Source: Dactylosporangium sp040689395 (GTDB taxonomy: Bacteria; Actinomycetota; Actinomycetes; Mycobacteriales; Micromonosporaceae). From it: 64,000 nt of DNA. A program made the translations under genes and the position numbers. Where the stretch lies: NCBI RefSeq assembly GCF_040689395.1, contig NZ_JBFAZX010000023.1, positions 62,001-126,000 on the forward strand, in the 5' to 3' direction. Numbering within the stretch: position 1 is the first letter of the stretch; each line of letters begins with the position of its first letter. Below, piece after piece: positions 27,285-36,181 of the stretch. The notes beneath the pieces were generated by a model, which was not told where the DNA came from, did not search any database, and saw only the letters and a program-made list of their open reading frames with translations.

Positions 27285-27546
27285 AGGGTTTTCTCCGAGG
27301 CTCGGGCGGGGACGCGCCTACGGGGAGAAGCGGCCCGCCCGGTTTGCGCGCTCTCGCGGCCGGAGCCCGTCATGGCGACGGCCGGGACACACGAACGCTA
27401 GCTGACGGGCTACCCGCTGTAGAGTGCCGACGCCCGCCCGTGTCCGCCAGCCCTTGGCGTCGGCTTTGCTCGATCAGCCCGCCGATTCAACCCAGTCGGG
27501 TGTCACGCCCCGTACGCAAGTCGCCCGTTTCCGCCATTGATGAGCT

Positions 27547-27944
27547 TCACCGTTGTGTCGAGCATGGATTTGAGCTGAGCTCGACCACCTGGAGCAGTGC
27601 CCAGTTGTTTCGGTGGTTCGGTGCGTCCAGCAGCCGCTCCTGTCAATCGTCGGCGTACTCACGAAGGGCGAGGACCTTCTCGTCTACCGCGTCGTCGAAC
27701 GTCGAGGCGTCTGCGGCCACCGGCACCCCGGAAGAAGGACGGACCAGCCGCCGTCCTCGGCCACCACTTGTGGTGATGGCAGAACACCAACAAGGCTCAC
27801 CCTCAGGCGGTCGGCATCCACGACCGCTGCCCGGCCTGTCTCCCGCTGCACGGTCGCCGCCCGGCCGCAGAGAGCAGCGTCGAGGAGATCCTTGAAGTGC
27901 GCCCGAGCAGCCGTGCAGCTGTCGAAATGCACGGCAATGGGCAT
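27547..27944 (-). pseudogene. Decayed Phd-type antitoxin gene
   Basis: From ATG 27944 the frame reads MPIAVHFDSCTAARAHFKDL and RETGRAAVVDADRLRVSLVG, a Phd/YefM-like antitoxin start. Near 27740 the frame must shift to give VPVAADASTFDDAVDEKVLA and LREYADD. A TGA then stands where DDW would be expected, before QERLLDAPNHRNNWALLQVV. One frameshift and one nonsense change inactivate it. No matching toxin remains beside it. Confidence 0.6.
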
Positions 27945-27983
27945 GCGCTCCAACCGTTCCCCATCCAGCCTGCGACCGCGCAC

Positions 27984-28005
27984 GTACGTCACGTACGTGA
28001 CGTAC
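27984..28005. promoter_or_regulatory. Perfect 22-bp palindrome upstream of the decayed antitoxin
   Basis: GTACGTCACGT and its inverted complement abut exactly, 40 bp before the ATG of the Phd-type pseudogene and 34 bp after the stop of the gene at 28039. The position suits an autoregulatory antitoxin operator that has outlived its gene. Confidence 0.5.
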
Positions 28006-28038
28006 TTCGAGCCTCTTCCCGCCGACAGTGCCCTGCGC

Positions 28039-29205
28039 TCATGACGGCATCTCGCTGGCGGCGCTCGCGATAAGGCCGGCGCGTTCGAGGCGGTCCAGCA
28101 GGCTCGGCTTGCGGGCGTGTTCCAGACGCAACTGGTGCATCCGCCCACGGAATGCCTTGCGCCCGCCGTCGCGTTCGCCGAGCGCCTTCAGGTCGGCCAG
28201 CAGTTCGACCGCCGAGTCGTACTCCTTGGGCTTCTTGGTCGCGATCAGCTCCGCCACCTGCTGCCAGGCCCGCTCCGGGTCGGCGGCCAGCGCGTCGAGG
28301 CGCTGCTCGCGGGCAGCGGCGGCCGCTGCCTCCTGGCGTGCCTGCTCGGCCGCCTTACGCTCCTCGGCCTGCCGCTGCCGGCCTGCCCAGCGCGTCTCGG
28401 CCCCGGCCAGCAACTCGCCCACCGTCCGACCGCCACCCACGGCTTCCGCCACCGCCCCGCCGCCGTACCGGCGCAGCAACTCGGCGCGAAGGTGCGCGCC
28501 GTCGCCACGCAGCAGCCGCACGATGACCTCGTCCTTGTCCGCCACCGGCAACCGCCGCACCCACTTGGCCAACGCTGCCGCCGAAGGCGCCTGCGTGGTC
28601 AGGGGCGCGCTGGCCTGGGCCGCCGTGTCGAGCAGATCCTTGTCCAGGCGCAGAAAGTCGGCGAGGCTCCGCAACGGCCCCGACAGCTTGCCCAGGCCGG
28701 GCGGGACCGGCGGCTCCAACTCATCCTCGTCCAGCTCCCGGTCCTGCACGCACAACAGCCACGCCAGGTACAGCAGCCGGGTGTCGCCGGCGGCCAGCTC
28801 CGCCCGGACGGGAACGATCGACGCGAGCGCGGCTTGGTCGTCCCACCACTCTTCGTCGCCGTCCTCGTCCCTGCTGTACAGGTCGAGGATCACGTGCTCA
28901 TCCGTGGCCCACGAGGAAGCCGAGTGACCCACGCAGTGCGTTGCCGCGAAATCCGGATCCAGCAGCTGTACCGGCAGCCGCAGCGCAATCCGACGAGTAC
29001 CCCAGTTCGCCAGATAGAGGTGAGCATCGAAGTACCGCTCCATCCACTTGCGCGGATCAGCCTTCAGATCACCCCACTGGTAGTCGTTGACGAAGCTCGA
29101 CGCGCTGATCCGGCCACGCGTCGACACCGCCCGCAGCTCGTCCTGCTCGGCCGCCGTCAATGCCCGATCGATCGCCACGAACTCGTAGTACTGGTACTCG
29201 CTCAC
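28039..29205 (-). CDS. Conserved actinobacterial hypothetical protein (SWIM-operon type)
   Basis: 388 residues opening SEYQYYEFVAIDRALTAAEQ and containing FVNDYQWGDLKADPRKWMER and YFDAHLYLANWGTRRIALRL. The second half is highly helical and charged, with a probable coiled coil rich in Ala/Glu/Arg (ERKAAEQARQEAAAAAAREQ). I recognise this as a conserved family in Streptomyces-related genomes, often linked to SWIM zinc-finger proteins; that association is recalled, not checked. Its stop lies 34 bp before a palindrome. The gene at 29209-29517 ends 3 nt before this start, so the two are one operon. Function unknown. Confidence 0.8.
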   Translation of the reverse strand: MSEYQYYEFVAIDRALTAAEQDELRAVSTRGRISASSFVNDYQWGDLKADPRKWMERYFDAHLYLANWGTRRIALRLPVQLLDPDFAATHCVGHSASSWATDEHVILDLYSRDEDGDEEWWDDQAALASIVPVRAELAAGDTRLLYLAWLLCVQDRELDEDELEPPVPPGLGKLSGPLRSLADFLRLDKDLLDTAAQASAPLTTQAPSAAALAKWVRRLPVADKDEVIVRLLRGDGAHLRAELLRRYGGGAVAEAVGGGRTVGELLAGAETRWAGRQRQAEERKAAEQARQEAAAAAAREQRLDALAADPERAWQQVAELIATKKPKEYDSAVELLADLKALGERDGGRKAFRGRMHQLRLEHARKPSLLDRLERAGLIASAASEMPS

Positions 29206-29208
29206 AGG

Positions 29209-29517
29209 TCATCCGCCCCAGTACCGGTACGCCTCGATCCACTGCGAGCCGTCGGGCGGCGGATCCGGTAACGGAAGGTCCAGGATCGCGATCGCTTGCC
29301 GCTCGCGACCCCGATGGCAGATGGCCACGATCCGGTCGCCGCGCAGATCCACTCGGCGCACCGTGACCTCGACGCCGAGGACCCGCGTGGTGAACGGCAG
29401 CGCGAGGTTGTCCTCGATCATGGTGAACAGGCCCGTCAGCTGCTCGTCCTCGTTGTAGCAGTCAACAGTCGCCTCCTCGACCAAAGCATCGAGCTGCGAC
29501 CGGCTCAGCGAACTCAC
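29209..29517 (-). CDS. Conserved small protein, first gene of a two-gene operon
   Basis: 102 residues: LSRSQLDALVEEATVDCYNE, LFTMIEDNLALPFTTRVLGV and DLPLPDPPPDGSQWIEAYRY. I recognise the pattern from actinobacterial proteins often labelled calcium-binding, but no EF-hand is visible, so that label should not be trusted. The protein is acidic and has no signal or membrane segment. It is transcribed directly ahead of the gene at 28039-29205 with only 3 nt between. Confidence 0.75.
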   Translation of the reverse strand: MSSLSRSQLDALVEEATVDCYNEDEQLTGLFTMIEDNLALPFTTRVLGVEVTVRRVDLRGDRIVAICHRGRERQAIAILDLPLPDPPPDGSQWIEAYRYWGG

Positions 29518-29697
29518 CGGCGCAGAGTAACCCGACCATCGACAGACCCGCGTGGGAGGCCGCGTCGTGCCGCGGGCGAGGACTTCGAGTGATCGCCAGC
29601 GCGGCAGCCGCAGTCCGCTCGCAGCGGGACAACTCGTGGCGCGTGGTGGTCGGCCGACCAGACACGGCGCACAACCGGTCCGCGAGGTCTCGCTGAC

Positions 29698-30927
29698 TCA
29701 GGCACGGAACCGGTTGGCGAGGCGTTCCGCGTTTAACTGGCCGATCACCTCGTCGACAGCGTCTTTGTCGCGGGGGTCGATGCCGCGGGCCTGCAGCTCG
29801 GCGGCGATCTGCTTCGCCGGCCCCCAGGACGTCTCGTCGTCGACCGCGTGCTCGAACTGAGGCAGCCACGTGTCGACCATGGCGGTCACCGGCGTGATCC
29901 ACTCGTCGGCAACGCCACGGCGCTCGAGCGCGAACCGCAACCAGCTACGGAGGGCGTCGGGCAGGGCGATCCGGTCGTCCGCGTCGAGGAACGCCTTTCT
30001 CGGCAGCCAGTCGGCGAGGAACATCGCGACCGCGTCGGGGCTCCAGCCGAGCGGGCGATTGTTGAGATACCCGTCGCCGTAGTCGAGAAAGAGGTCCGCC
30101 AGGCTCCGGTATGCCTCGGAGTCCGTCGTCAGCTCGACGAACGCCTCGACGAGTTCAGCCCGCTCCCCGTCGGCGAGGGGCTCGAACTCTGGCCGCTCCG
30201 GGAGGTACGCACGGGATCGCGCCCAGGCGAGCGCCCGCAGGTCAACGAAGTCCTCGTCGTCGTGGCGCGGCCAGACCATGTCGGTGTACCGCAGCGAGCC
30301 GGCCAGGTCGGCCAACGCGTCGGTGACAGGTGCCTCCTCGATCGGCATCGGCACCTCGCCGGGCTCTCGCGCCCCGTCCCACGCCTCGGCTGCGCCGACC
30401 TGCAGCAGCGACAACTTCTCCACGAGCGTCCCGCCGGTGGCGAGGATCTGTGCGAGCAGTGTGTGCGTGCCGTACTCGATGAACAGGACCCGTTCGCTGT
30501 CGTACACGTCGACGGCGCGGAAGGCTCGCACCGGGGCGAATGCCGCATCGAGCCACGGTGGCTCCGGCTGAGACTGCCGCAGCATGTCGATCGTCTCGTC
30601 AAGCAGCGTGCGTTCACTCGGCGGGGCGACCCTGCGCAGCGCTGCCACGGCGGCCAACCCGTGCGCCGACGGACGGGTGCTACAGCGGCCGACGACCTCC
30701 AGGCAGAGGGTCCGCTCGGGCTCCCTGTCGCCGAGCGGGGCGGCCAGCCAGGCCTGGCCGAGCCAGCCAGAGGCCCATTGTTCAACTTCGAGCGGATCGG
30801 TGTACATGAGCAGATCGTGGGCGGCCCGGACGAGCCGGTCGGAGGGCCGCAGCGACCGGACAGGCTCCTGACGGCGGGTCTTCGGCTTGCCTCGGCCGGC
30901 CGGGCGTCCACGACTCTTCGGACTCAT
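29698..30927 (-). CDS. Conserved hypothetical protein, acidic, about 409 residues
   Basis: The N-terminus is strongly basic (SPKSRGRPAGRGKPKTRRQE). The rest is an acidic, mostly helical protein with segments such as LLMYTDPLEVEQWASGWLGQ, VDVYDSERVLFIEYGTHTLL and LADLFLDYGDGYLNNRPLGW. No enzyme motif, signal peptide or membrane helix is seen. Proteins of this look are widespread in Micromonospora and Streptomyces relatives and remain uncharacterised. The 180 bp upstream of 29697 and the 240 bp after 30927 hold no gene that I can support. Confidence 0.75.
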   Translation of the reverse strand: MSPKSRGRPAGRGKPKTRRQEPVRSLRPSDRLVRAAHDLLMYTDPLEVEQWASGWLGQAWLAAPLGDREPERTLCLEVVGRCSTRPSAHGLAAVAALRRVAPPSERTLLDETIDMLRQSQPEPPWLDAAFAPVRAFRAVDVYDSERVLFIEYGTHTLLAQILATGGTLVEKLSLLQVGAAEAWDGAREPGEVPMPIEEAPVTDALADLAGSLRYTDMVWPRHDDEDFVDLRALAWARSRAYLPERPEFEPLADGERAELVEAFVELTTDSEAYRSLADLFLDYGDGYLNNRPLGWSPDAVAMFLADWLPRKAFLDADDRIALPDALRSWLRFALERRGVADEWITPVTAMVDTWLPQFEHAVDDETSWGPAKQIAAELQARGIDPRDKDAVDEVIGQLNAERLANRFRA

Positions 30928-31170
30928 CTCGACAGTTCACCACACCACACCGGCGAGCCTACGACTGGACATTGCCCTGCGAGTAGCAGCTATACCGTGT
31001 CGAACAGCATCCGTGAGCCTACGGTTGATCGCATCAATGTCGAACGGTTTGGAGCCCGGCCGCCCTCCGTTCAGTCCTCGATCGGCGCGTCACCGCATCG
31101 AACAAGGTCGAACCTGCACCAAGCGGCCGAACCGCTGCCGTAGTGCCGGCCAGCCTTACGCGAGCGGCGA

Positions 31171-31677
31171 TCAACGCCGGCGGTGCCGGCGCATCGCATC
31201 GACCCGACCTACGAACTCGCGGGCACGCAGCACCGGCACGCCACGCCAGGGCGACATGCTGGTTAGGTCGGCATCCTCGGAGACGATTAGCAGAGCACCG
31301 ACCTCGGCCGCCAGGTCGAGGACCAGATTGTCCTCGTGGTCGCGACAGTCGTGGACGGTCCGGGGCGGAGTGAAGACGCCCCCGTCGGACGCCTCCGCCA
31401 TCTCGATCAGGATTTCTCGATAGTCGTCCGCCTCCTCCTTCGGAGTGCCGACAACCTGCATGAGCACTCGGACGGTGTTGTCGAGGATGTGCGGCGACAG
31501 CCACAGCGCGAACTCGGCCGCATCGTTCACGATGCCGAGACAATCAGCGAACGGGTTCCCGGACGTCGGTGGCGGCGACGGCCACGACAGGTAGGGGCTG
31601 TTGCCGGTTGCGATCGCCTGGACCAGGACGTTCACGTCGAAGACGACCGGGGTCGCCACCGGACCGGGAAGGCTCAC
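31171..31677 (-). CDS. PIN-domain toxin (VapC-like, PIN_3 type)
   Basis: 168 residues. The PIN acidic residues appear in order: D in VVFDVNVLVQAI, E/D near ADDYREILIEMAEA, D in CRDHEDNLVLDLA, and D in LLIVSEDADL. PIN toxins are Mg-dependent RNases. The GTG at 31677 overlaps the antitoxin stop (GTGA), so the pair is translationally coupled. All acidic positions look intact, so it is probably active. Confidence 0.85.
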   Translation of the reverse strand: MSLPGPVATPVVFDVNVLVQAIATGNSPYLSWPSPPPTSGNPFADCLGIVNDAAEFALWLSPHILDNTVRVLMQVVGTPKEEADDYREILIEMAEASDGGVFTPPRTVHDCRDHEDNLVLDLAAEVGALLIVSEDADLTSMSPWRGVPVLRAREFVGRVDAMRRHRRR

Positions 31678-31928
31678 TCGCGGCTGCCTTTGTACGCCTT
31701 CGTGATCAGGTCTGATAGGTCTTCAGCGGAGACACCCTGCTCGGCGAGGCGCCGATGATTGGCCGCCTGCAGTTCGCGCAACCGTTCGGCCCGGCGAAGG
31801 GACTCCATCACCTTCAGCGTGGCGCGCAGGTACGCCGAACGATTGCCACCGCCGAAGTGCTCCACAAGCCGGTCCAGCCGTTCGCGGTCCTCGGCGGAAA
31901 CCGCGAACCCGACAGTCTGAGAAGCCAT
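31674..31928 (-). CDS. Ribbon-helix-helix antitoxin for the PIN toxin
   Basis: 84 residues from ATG 31928, with GGAGGTGG about 6-8 nt upstream. The N-terminus TVGFAVSAEDRERLDRLVEH followed by NRSAYLRATLKVMESL is a ribbon-helix-helix fold. The C-terminal part (LADEQ-like helix then LSDLITKAYKGSRE) should contact the toxin. It overlaps the PIN gene. A perfect 10-bp inverted repeat 40 bp upstream is its likely operator. Confidence 0.8.
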   Translation of the reverse strand: MASQTVGFAVSAEDRERLDRLVEHFGGGNRSAYLRATLKVMESLRRAERLRELQAANHRRLAEQGVSAEDLSDLITKAYKGSRE

Positions 31929-31967
31929 CGCTACCACCTCCAGCACAGCCTACATCGCATCGCATCT

Positions 31968-31991
31968 CATGTGCAATTGGTTGCACATGAG
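31968..31991. promoter_or_regulatory. Inverted-repeat operator of the PIN toxin-antitoxin operon
   Basis: TCATGTGCAA and TTGCACATGA are exact inverted complements around TTGG. The centre lies about 50 bp upstream of the antitoxin start, where autoregulation would act. Confidence 0.65.
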
Positions 31992-32034
31992 CGCCTAAAT
32001 CATCCCGCCATGAGCGGGTGACGACCGATGACAG

Positions 32035-32355
32035 GAGATGTTCCGGTATCGCGCCGAGGATCGACTGGCTCCCGATGACCAGCACGTCGGGATCACTCAC
32101 GATCGCGGACACCGCCCGCAGCACATGTTCAAGCTGCCCACGCCTCATGCGAACAACGCCACCCGGGGGGTGGGTCGAGTCGAACGCCGCCAGCACCTTC
32201 AGGCGCTCCCGCCCGGTCAGCAGCCCAGCGAGGGGGGTGTTCCGCCGGAACTCCGACCAGGCGGTGCAGGGCGTCGACATCGAGGTTCAGGGTGCCGGGG
32301 TTCCTGTCGGCGAAAAGCGCCGCGGGCCGTTCAGATGGACGAGTCGCGCCATCTC
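32035..32355 (-). pseudogene. Fused remnants of a P-loop (zeta-like) kinase and a DUF6036-type nucleotidyltransferase
   Basis: From 32355 the minus strand begins MARLVHLNGP, the start of an AAA/zeta-type kinase, but the P-loop is deleted. In a second frame ALFADRNPGTLNLDVDALHR continues the kinase. A third frame gives the start of another gene, MRRGQLEHVLRAVSAIVSDP (ATG 32148) then VLVIGSQSILGAIPEHLL, typical of DUF6036/nucleotidyltransferase antitoxins, and ends within 40 residues. So two genes have been cut, shifted and joined. Confidence 0.55.
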
Positions 32356-32557
32356 GTCACCATATCGGCCCTGATCTGTGGTGTCCGGATCTACCGCGAC
32401 GAAGGACCATTTCGCACGTTCGAGTTCGAGGTGTTGGCCTGCGGTTTGGTCGCGACTTCGGGTACCACCTCGATCGGGTGGATTCGATGTTCACGAGTTT
32501 CGGACCCACCTGGGGCGGTGGGAGCATCGGCGGGTCTGGACCGGAGCGGGCCGATGC

Positions 32558-33255
32558 CGCTGATGTCAAACAGCTCACCGCGAGCGCGATCGCCGTGGAT
32601 GAGGTCGTCGACATCTACGAGGCAGCCGGCATCCAGCGCCCAGACCTGTCGCACCTGGACGAAGACTTCATGCGCAAGTTGCGGGAGAGCCAGCGCCCGA
32701 ACCTGGCCATCGAAGCCCTGCGCCGCGCCATCGAGCGCGAGATCCGTGCGGCCCACCCGCACAACGTCATCGCTCAGGAGGGCTTCACCGACAAGTTGCT
32801 GAAGACGATGCATCGGTACACCTCTGGCGGCCTGACCGCCGCCGAGATCATCGCCCACCTCGTGGCCTTGGCACAGGAGGTCTCCGCCGATCGTGGCAGG
32901 GCGGCCGAGATGGGCCTGTCCGAGGACGACTACGCCTTCTACACCGCCGTCGCGCAGAATCAGTCAGCGAAGGAACTACTTGGCGATGCGGTGCTGGGCG
33001 ACATCGGCAAGGGACCTCGTTCGAGAACTACAGGATCTGCCGGTCGACTGGTGGATCCGCGAACAGCCGCAAGCGCTGGTACGCACCAAGGTAAAGCGGC
33101 TGCTGGTCCGCTACGGATACCCACCAGATGCCAGCCCTCAGGCCGTCGAACTGGTGCTGCGCCAGACTCGCACGTACGCCGAGGACACGGACATGACGGC
33201 CAACAAGATGATCGCCTGGGAGTGGCTTACGGAAGGCTCCCCGCTGGCTGTCTGA
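32558..33255 (+). pseudogene. Truncated, frameshifted type I restriction subunit (hsdR) 3' fragment
   Basis: The frame reads DVKQLTASAIAVDEVVDIYE, AAGIQRPDLSHLDEDFMRKL and YTSGGLTAAEIIAHLVALAQ, the C-terminal region of EcoEI-type HsdR. Near 33010 a frameshift moves the homology to DLPVDWWIREQPQALVRTKV, KRLLVRYGYPPDASPQAVEL and a stop at 33255. The nuclease and helicase parts, and the hsdM and hsdS genes, are absent. It is a relic of a lost type I restriction system. Confidence 0.7.
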
Positions 33256-33416
33256 CCGTATCGCAGGTCGCCCAGCGCGGTGATCGACGACCTCCGTGAG
33301 GTCAGCCCCATCTGCGCTGGCGACATGTGGTCGCTTCTCAGGAGAGCTGACGCAGGTGCATATCGTCGAGGCGCGGCGTACCGCGAGCGGGTTCACGTGC
33401 GGCGTAGGATCGCTGC

Positions 33417-34097
33417 GTGGCGCGTCGAGGCAGGCAACGGGATCAGCGGTTCACCGCTGCCCTCATGACTGCTCAGGTTGCGGGTGTCCACCTCGGCATC
33501 AGCCCGAACACGATCAAGGAGTGGATACGGCCCGGCGACGAGGCGGCGGTCATGCACTCGGTGTCCCCGCAGACCCCACACGGCCCGCGCCTGCCGTTCA
33601 TCGCCCTCGCCGAGGCGCAGATTCTGCGCGAACTGCGCAACGCCGCCCTATCTATGCAGCACATCCGGGCCGGCGTCGCCCGGCTCCGCAAGGTCACCGG
33701 CGAGGAGTACGTTCTCGCCACTCGCACCATCGCGACTGATGGCGTTGACCTGCTGTTCAATGCAGCATCCGAGGTCGCTCCGGAGTGGGTGCGGGCGGTT
33801 GACGGCCAGGTGGGCATCCGGCAGGTCATCGAGACGGCTATCAAGTTCGTGTCCTACGCCGACGACGGCTACGCCGAGCGGGTCACCCTGAAACCCTACG
33901 GTGCCGCGCAGGTCATCATTGATCCGCGTTTCGGCTTCGGACAGCCAGTCTTCGAGGCCAGCAAGGTCCCGGTCGAGACGATCGCGGACTTGTTCTACGG
34001 CGGCGGCGAGTCGGTTGAGGACATCGCCGATGAATACGACCTGAGTACCGATGAGGTGGAGACCGTACTGCGCGTGATGGCCCGGCGTGCCGCTTGA
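33417..34097 (+). CDS. HTH-DUF433 antitoxin-like protein
   Basis: 226 residues from GTG 33417, placed 6 nt after TAGGAT, so probably leaderless. The N-terminus has a MerR-like HTH (MTAQVAGVHLGISPNTIKEW). The C-terminus is a DUF433 domain: PVFEASKVPVETIADLFYGG, GESVEDIADEYDLSTDEVET. DUF433 proteins pair with PIN-like toxins. The last 11 nt overlap the toxin gene at 34087. It should bind DNA at its own promoter and neutralise the toxin (inference from the family). Confidence 0.8.
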   Translation: MARRGRQRDQRFTAALMTAQVAGVHLGISPNTIKEWIRPGDEAAVMHSVSPQTPHGPRLPFIALAEAQILRELRNAALSMQHIRAGVARLRKVTGEEYVLATRTIATDGVDLLFNAASEVAPEWVRAVDGQVGIRQVIETAIKFVSYADDGYAERVTLKPYGAAQVIIDPRFGFGQPVFEASKVPVETIADLFYGGGESVEDIADEYDLSTDEVETVLRVMARRAA

Positions 34098-34494
34098 GTT
34101 TCTGGCCGACCGCAGCCTCGGTAAGCGCGTCGTCACCTCGCTCCGCGAGGCCGGACTGACGATCCACACGCTGGCAGATGTCTTCGGCGAGGCAGACTCG
34201 CAACTGGTCGAGGACACGAATTGGATCGCCTACGCGGGCAGTCACCATTGGGCGTGCCTGACCAAGGACCGCCGGATCCGACACGTAACGATCGAGCGCG
34301 ACTGTGTCGTTGACCATGGCGTGAAGCTGTTCGCGTTGGCCAACGCGAATCTCAGCTTCGCGGAGATGATCGCGGAATTCCTCGCCGCGCGGCACCGAAT
34401 GGCTGATCTATGCGCCGATGAGAACAGCGGCGGGCAGATCTGGGTGGTCCAACGAGACGGCCGGCTCGAGTTGGTCTGGCCGCAGTACGACTGA
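34087..34494 (+). CDS. PIN-like toxin (VapC45-type) partner of DUF433 protein
   Basis: 135 residues. The start PLEFLADRSLGKRVVTSLRE carries the first PIN aspartate, followed by E in FGEADSQLVEDTNWIAYAG and the WACLTKDRRIRH block of PIN-like (DUF5615-related) toxins. GTG 34087 lies inside the last codons of the DUF433 gene, so translation is coupled. The protein is probably an RNase toxin. It is followed by an AT-rich gap of 215 bp before tRNA-Thr. Confidence 0.8.
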   Translation: MPLEFLADRSLGKRVVTSLREAGLTIHTLADVFGEADSQLVEDTNWIAYAGSHHWACLTKDRRIRHVTIERDCVVDHGVKLFALANANLSFAEMIAEFLAARHRMADLCADENSGGQIWVVQRDGRLELVWPQYD

Positions 34495-34709
34495 GCCAGA
34501 GGGCGACGAGAAGAACTAACTCAGCTCGATCACCCGCTGCCGGCAGAGCACCGACTGGCTCTTCGGATCGCCCGCCACTGGCACGGCGCCTGAGTTTCTA
34601 CTACCGATCTTGCTACCAGTTGCACGAATTCACAAGATCATCTAACTCTCACATTAACGGCAACCAATACAGCACACCCGCCACCAGCGGTAGCGAGTCT
34701 GGAAGAAAG

Positions 34710-34782
34710 AGCCGACGGCGGGACTTGAACCCGCAACCTTCCGATTACAAGTCGGGTGCGCTACCAATTGCGCCACGTCGGC
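34710..34782 (-). tRNA. tRNA-Thr (anticodon UGU)
   Basis: On the minus strand a cloverleaf forms with acceptor GCCGACG/CGTCGGC, D arm GCGC/GCGC, anticodon loop CTTGTAA and T arm GCGGG-TTCAAGT-CCCGC. The discriminator base is T and CCA is not encoded. The 3' end faces the degraded island at 31-34.5 kb, and an AT-rich stretch (about 34590-34680) lies directly beyond it, as expected of a site used by integrating elements. Confidence 0.93.
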
Positions 34783-35018
34783 CCAGGCCGACCTTCGTCA
34801 GCCTAGCCCACTGATGGTACTTGGTCCCCGGCCCGGCACGCGGCCCAGATACCCAGGCTCGAAAGGTATCAAATCACCACCAAATCGGACCCTGACCTTG
34901 GCAGCGGGGCAACGACCGCTTACTGTTGCCCTACTCCTCATCCTGCACCGCCGCAGGCCGGAGGTACTTCTACTCGGATCGTCCGGCACGTTCCTGCCGG
35001 TGGAAGGTGGCTATCCCT

Positions 35019-36110
<1,092 letters not shown>

Positions 36111-36130
36111 TCGCCGAGCACGCTGAAGAC

Positions 36131-36169
36131 ACAACGAGGGCGGCGCCGGGTTTCCGGCGCCGCCCTTCG
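36131..36169. terminator. Bidirectional hairpin terminator
   Basis: A perfect 12-bp stem (arm GGGCGGCGCCGG) with loop GTTT, extended by a nearly complementary flank ending TTCGTGTG, lies between the convergent msiK-like gene (stop 36110) and the Hsp70-like gene (stop 36182). Confidence 0.85.
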
Positions 36170-36181
36170 TGTGAGTGCGGA

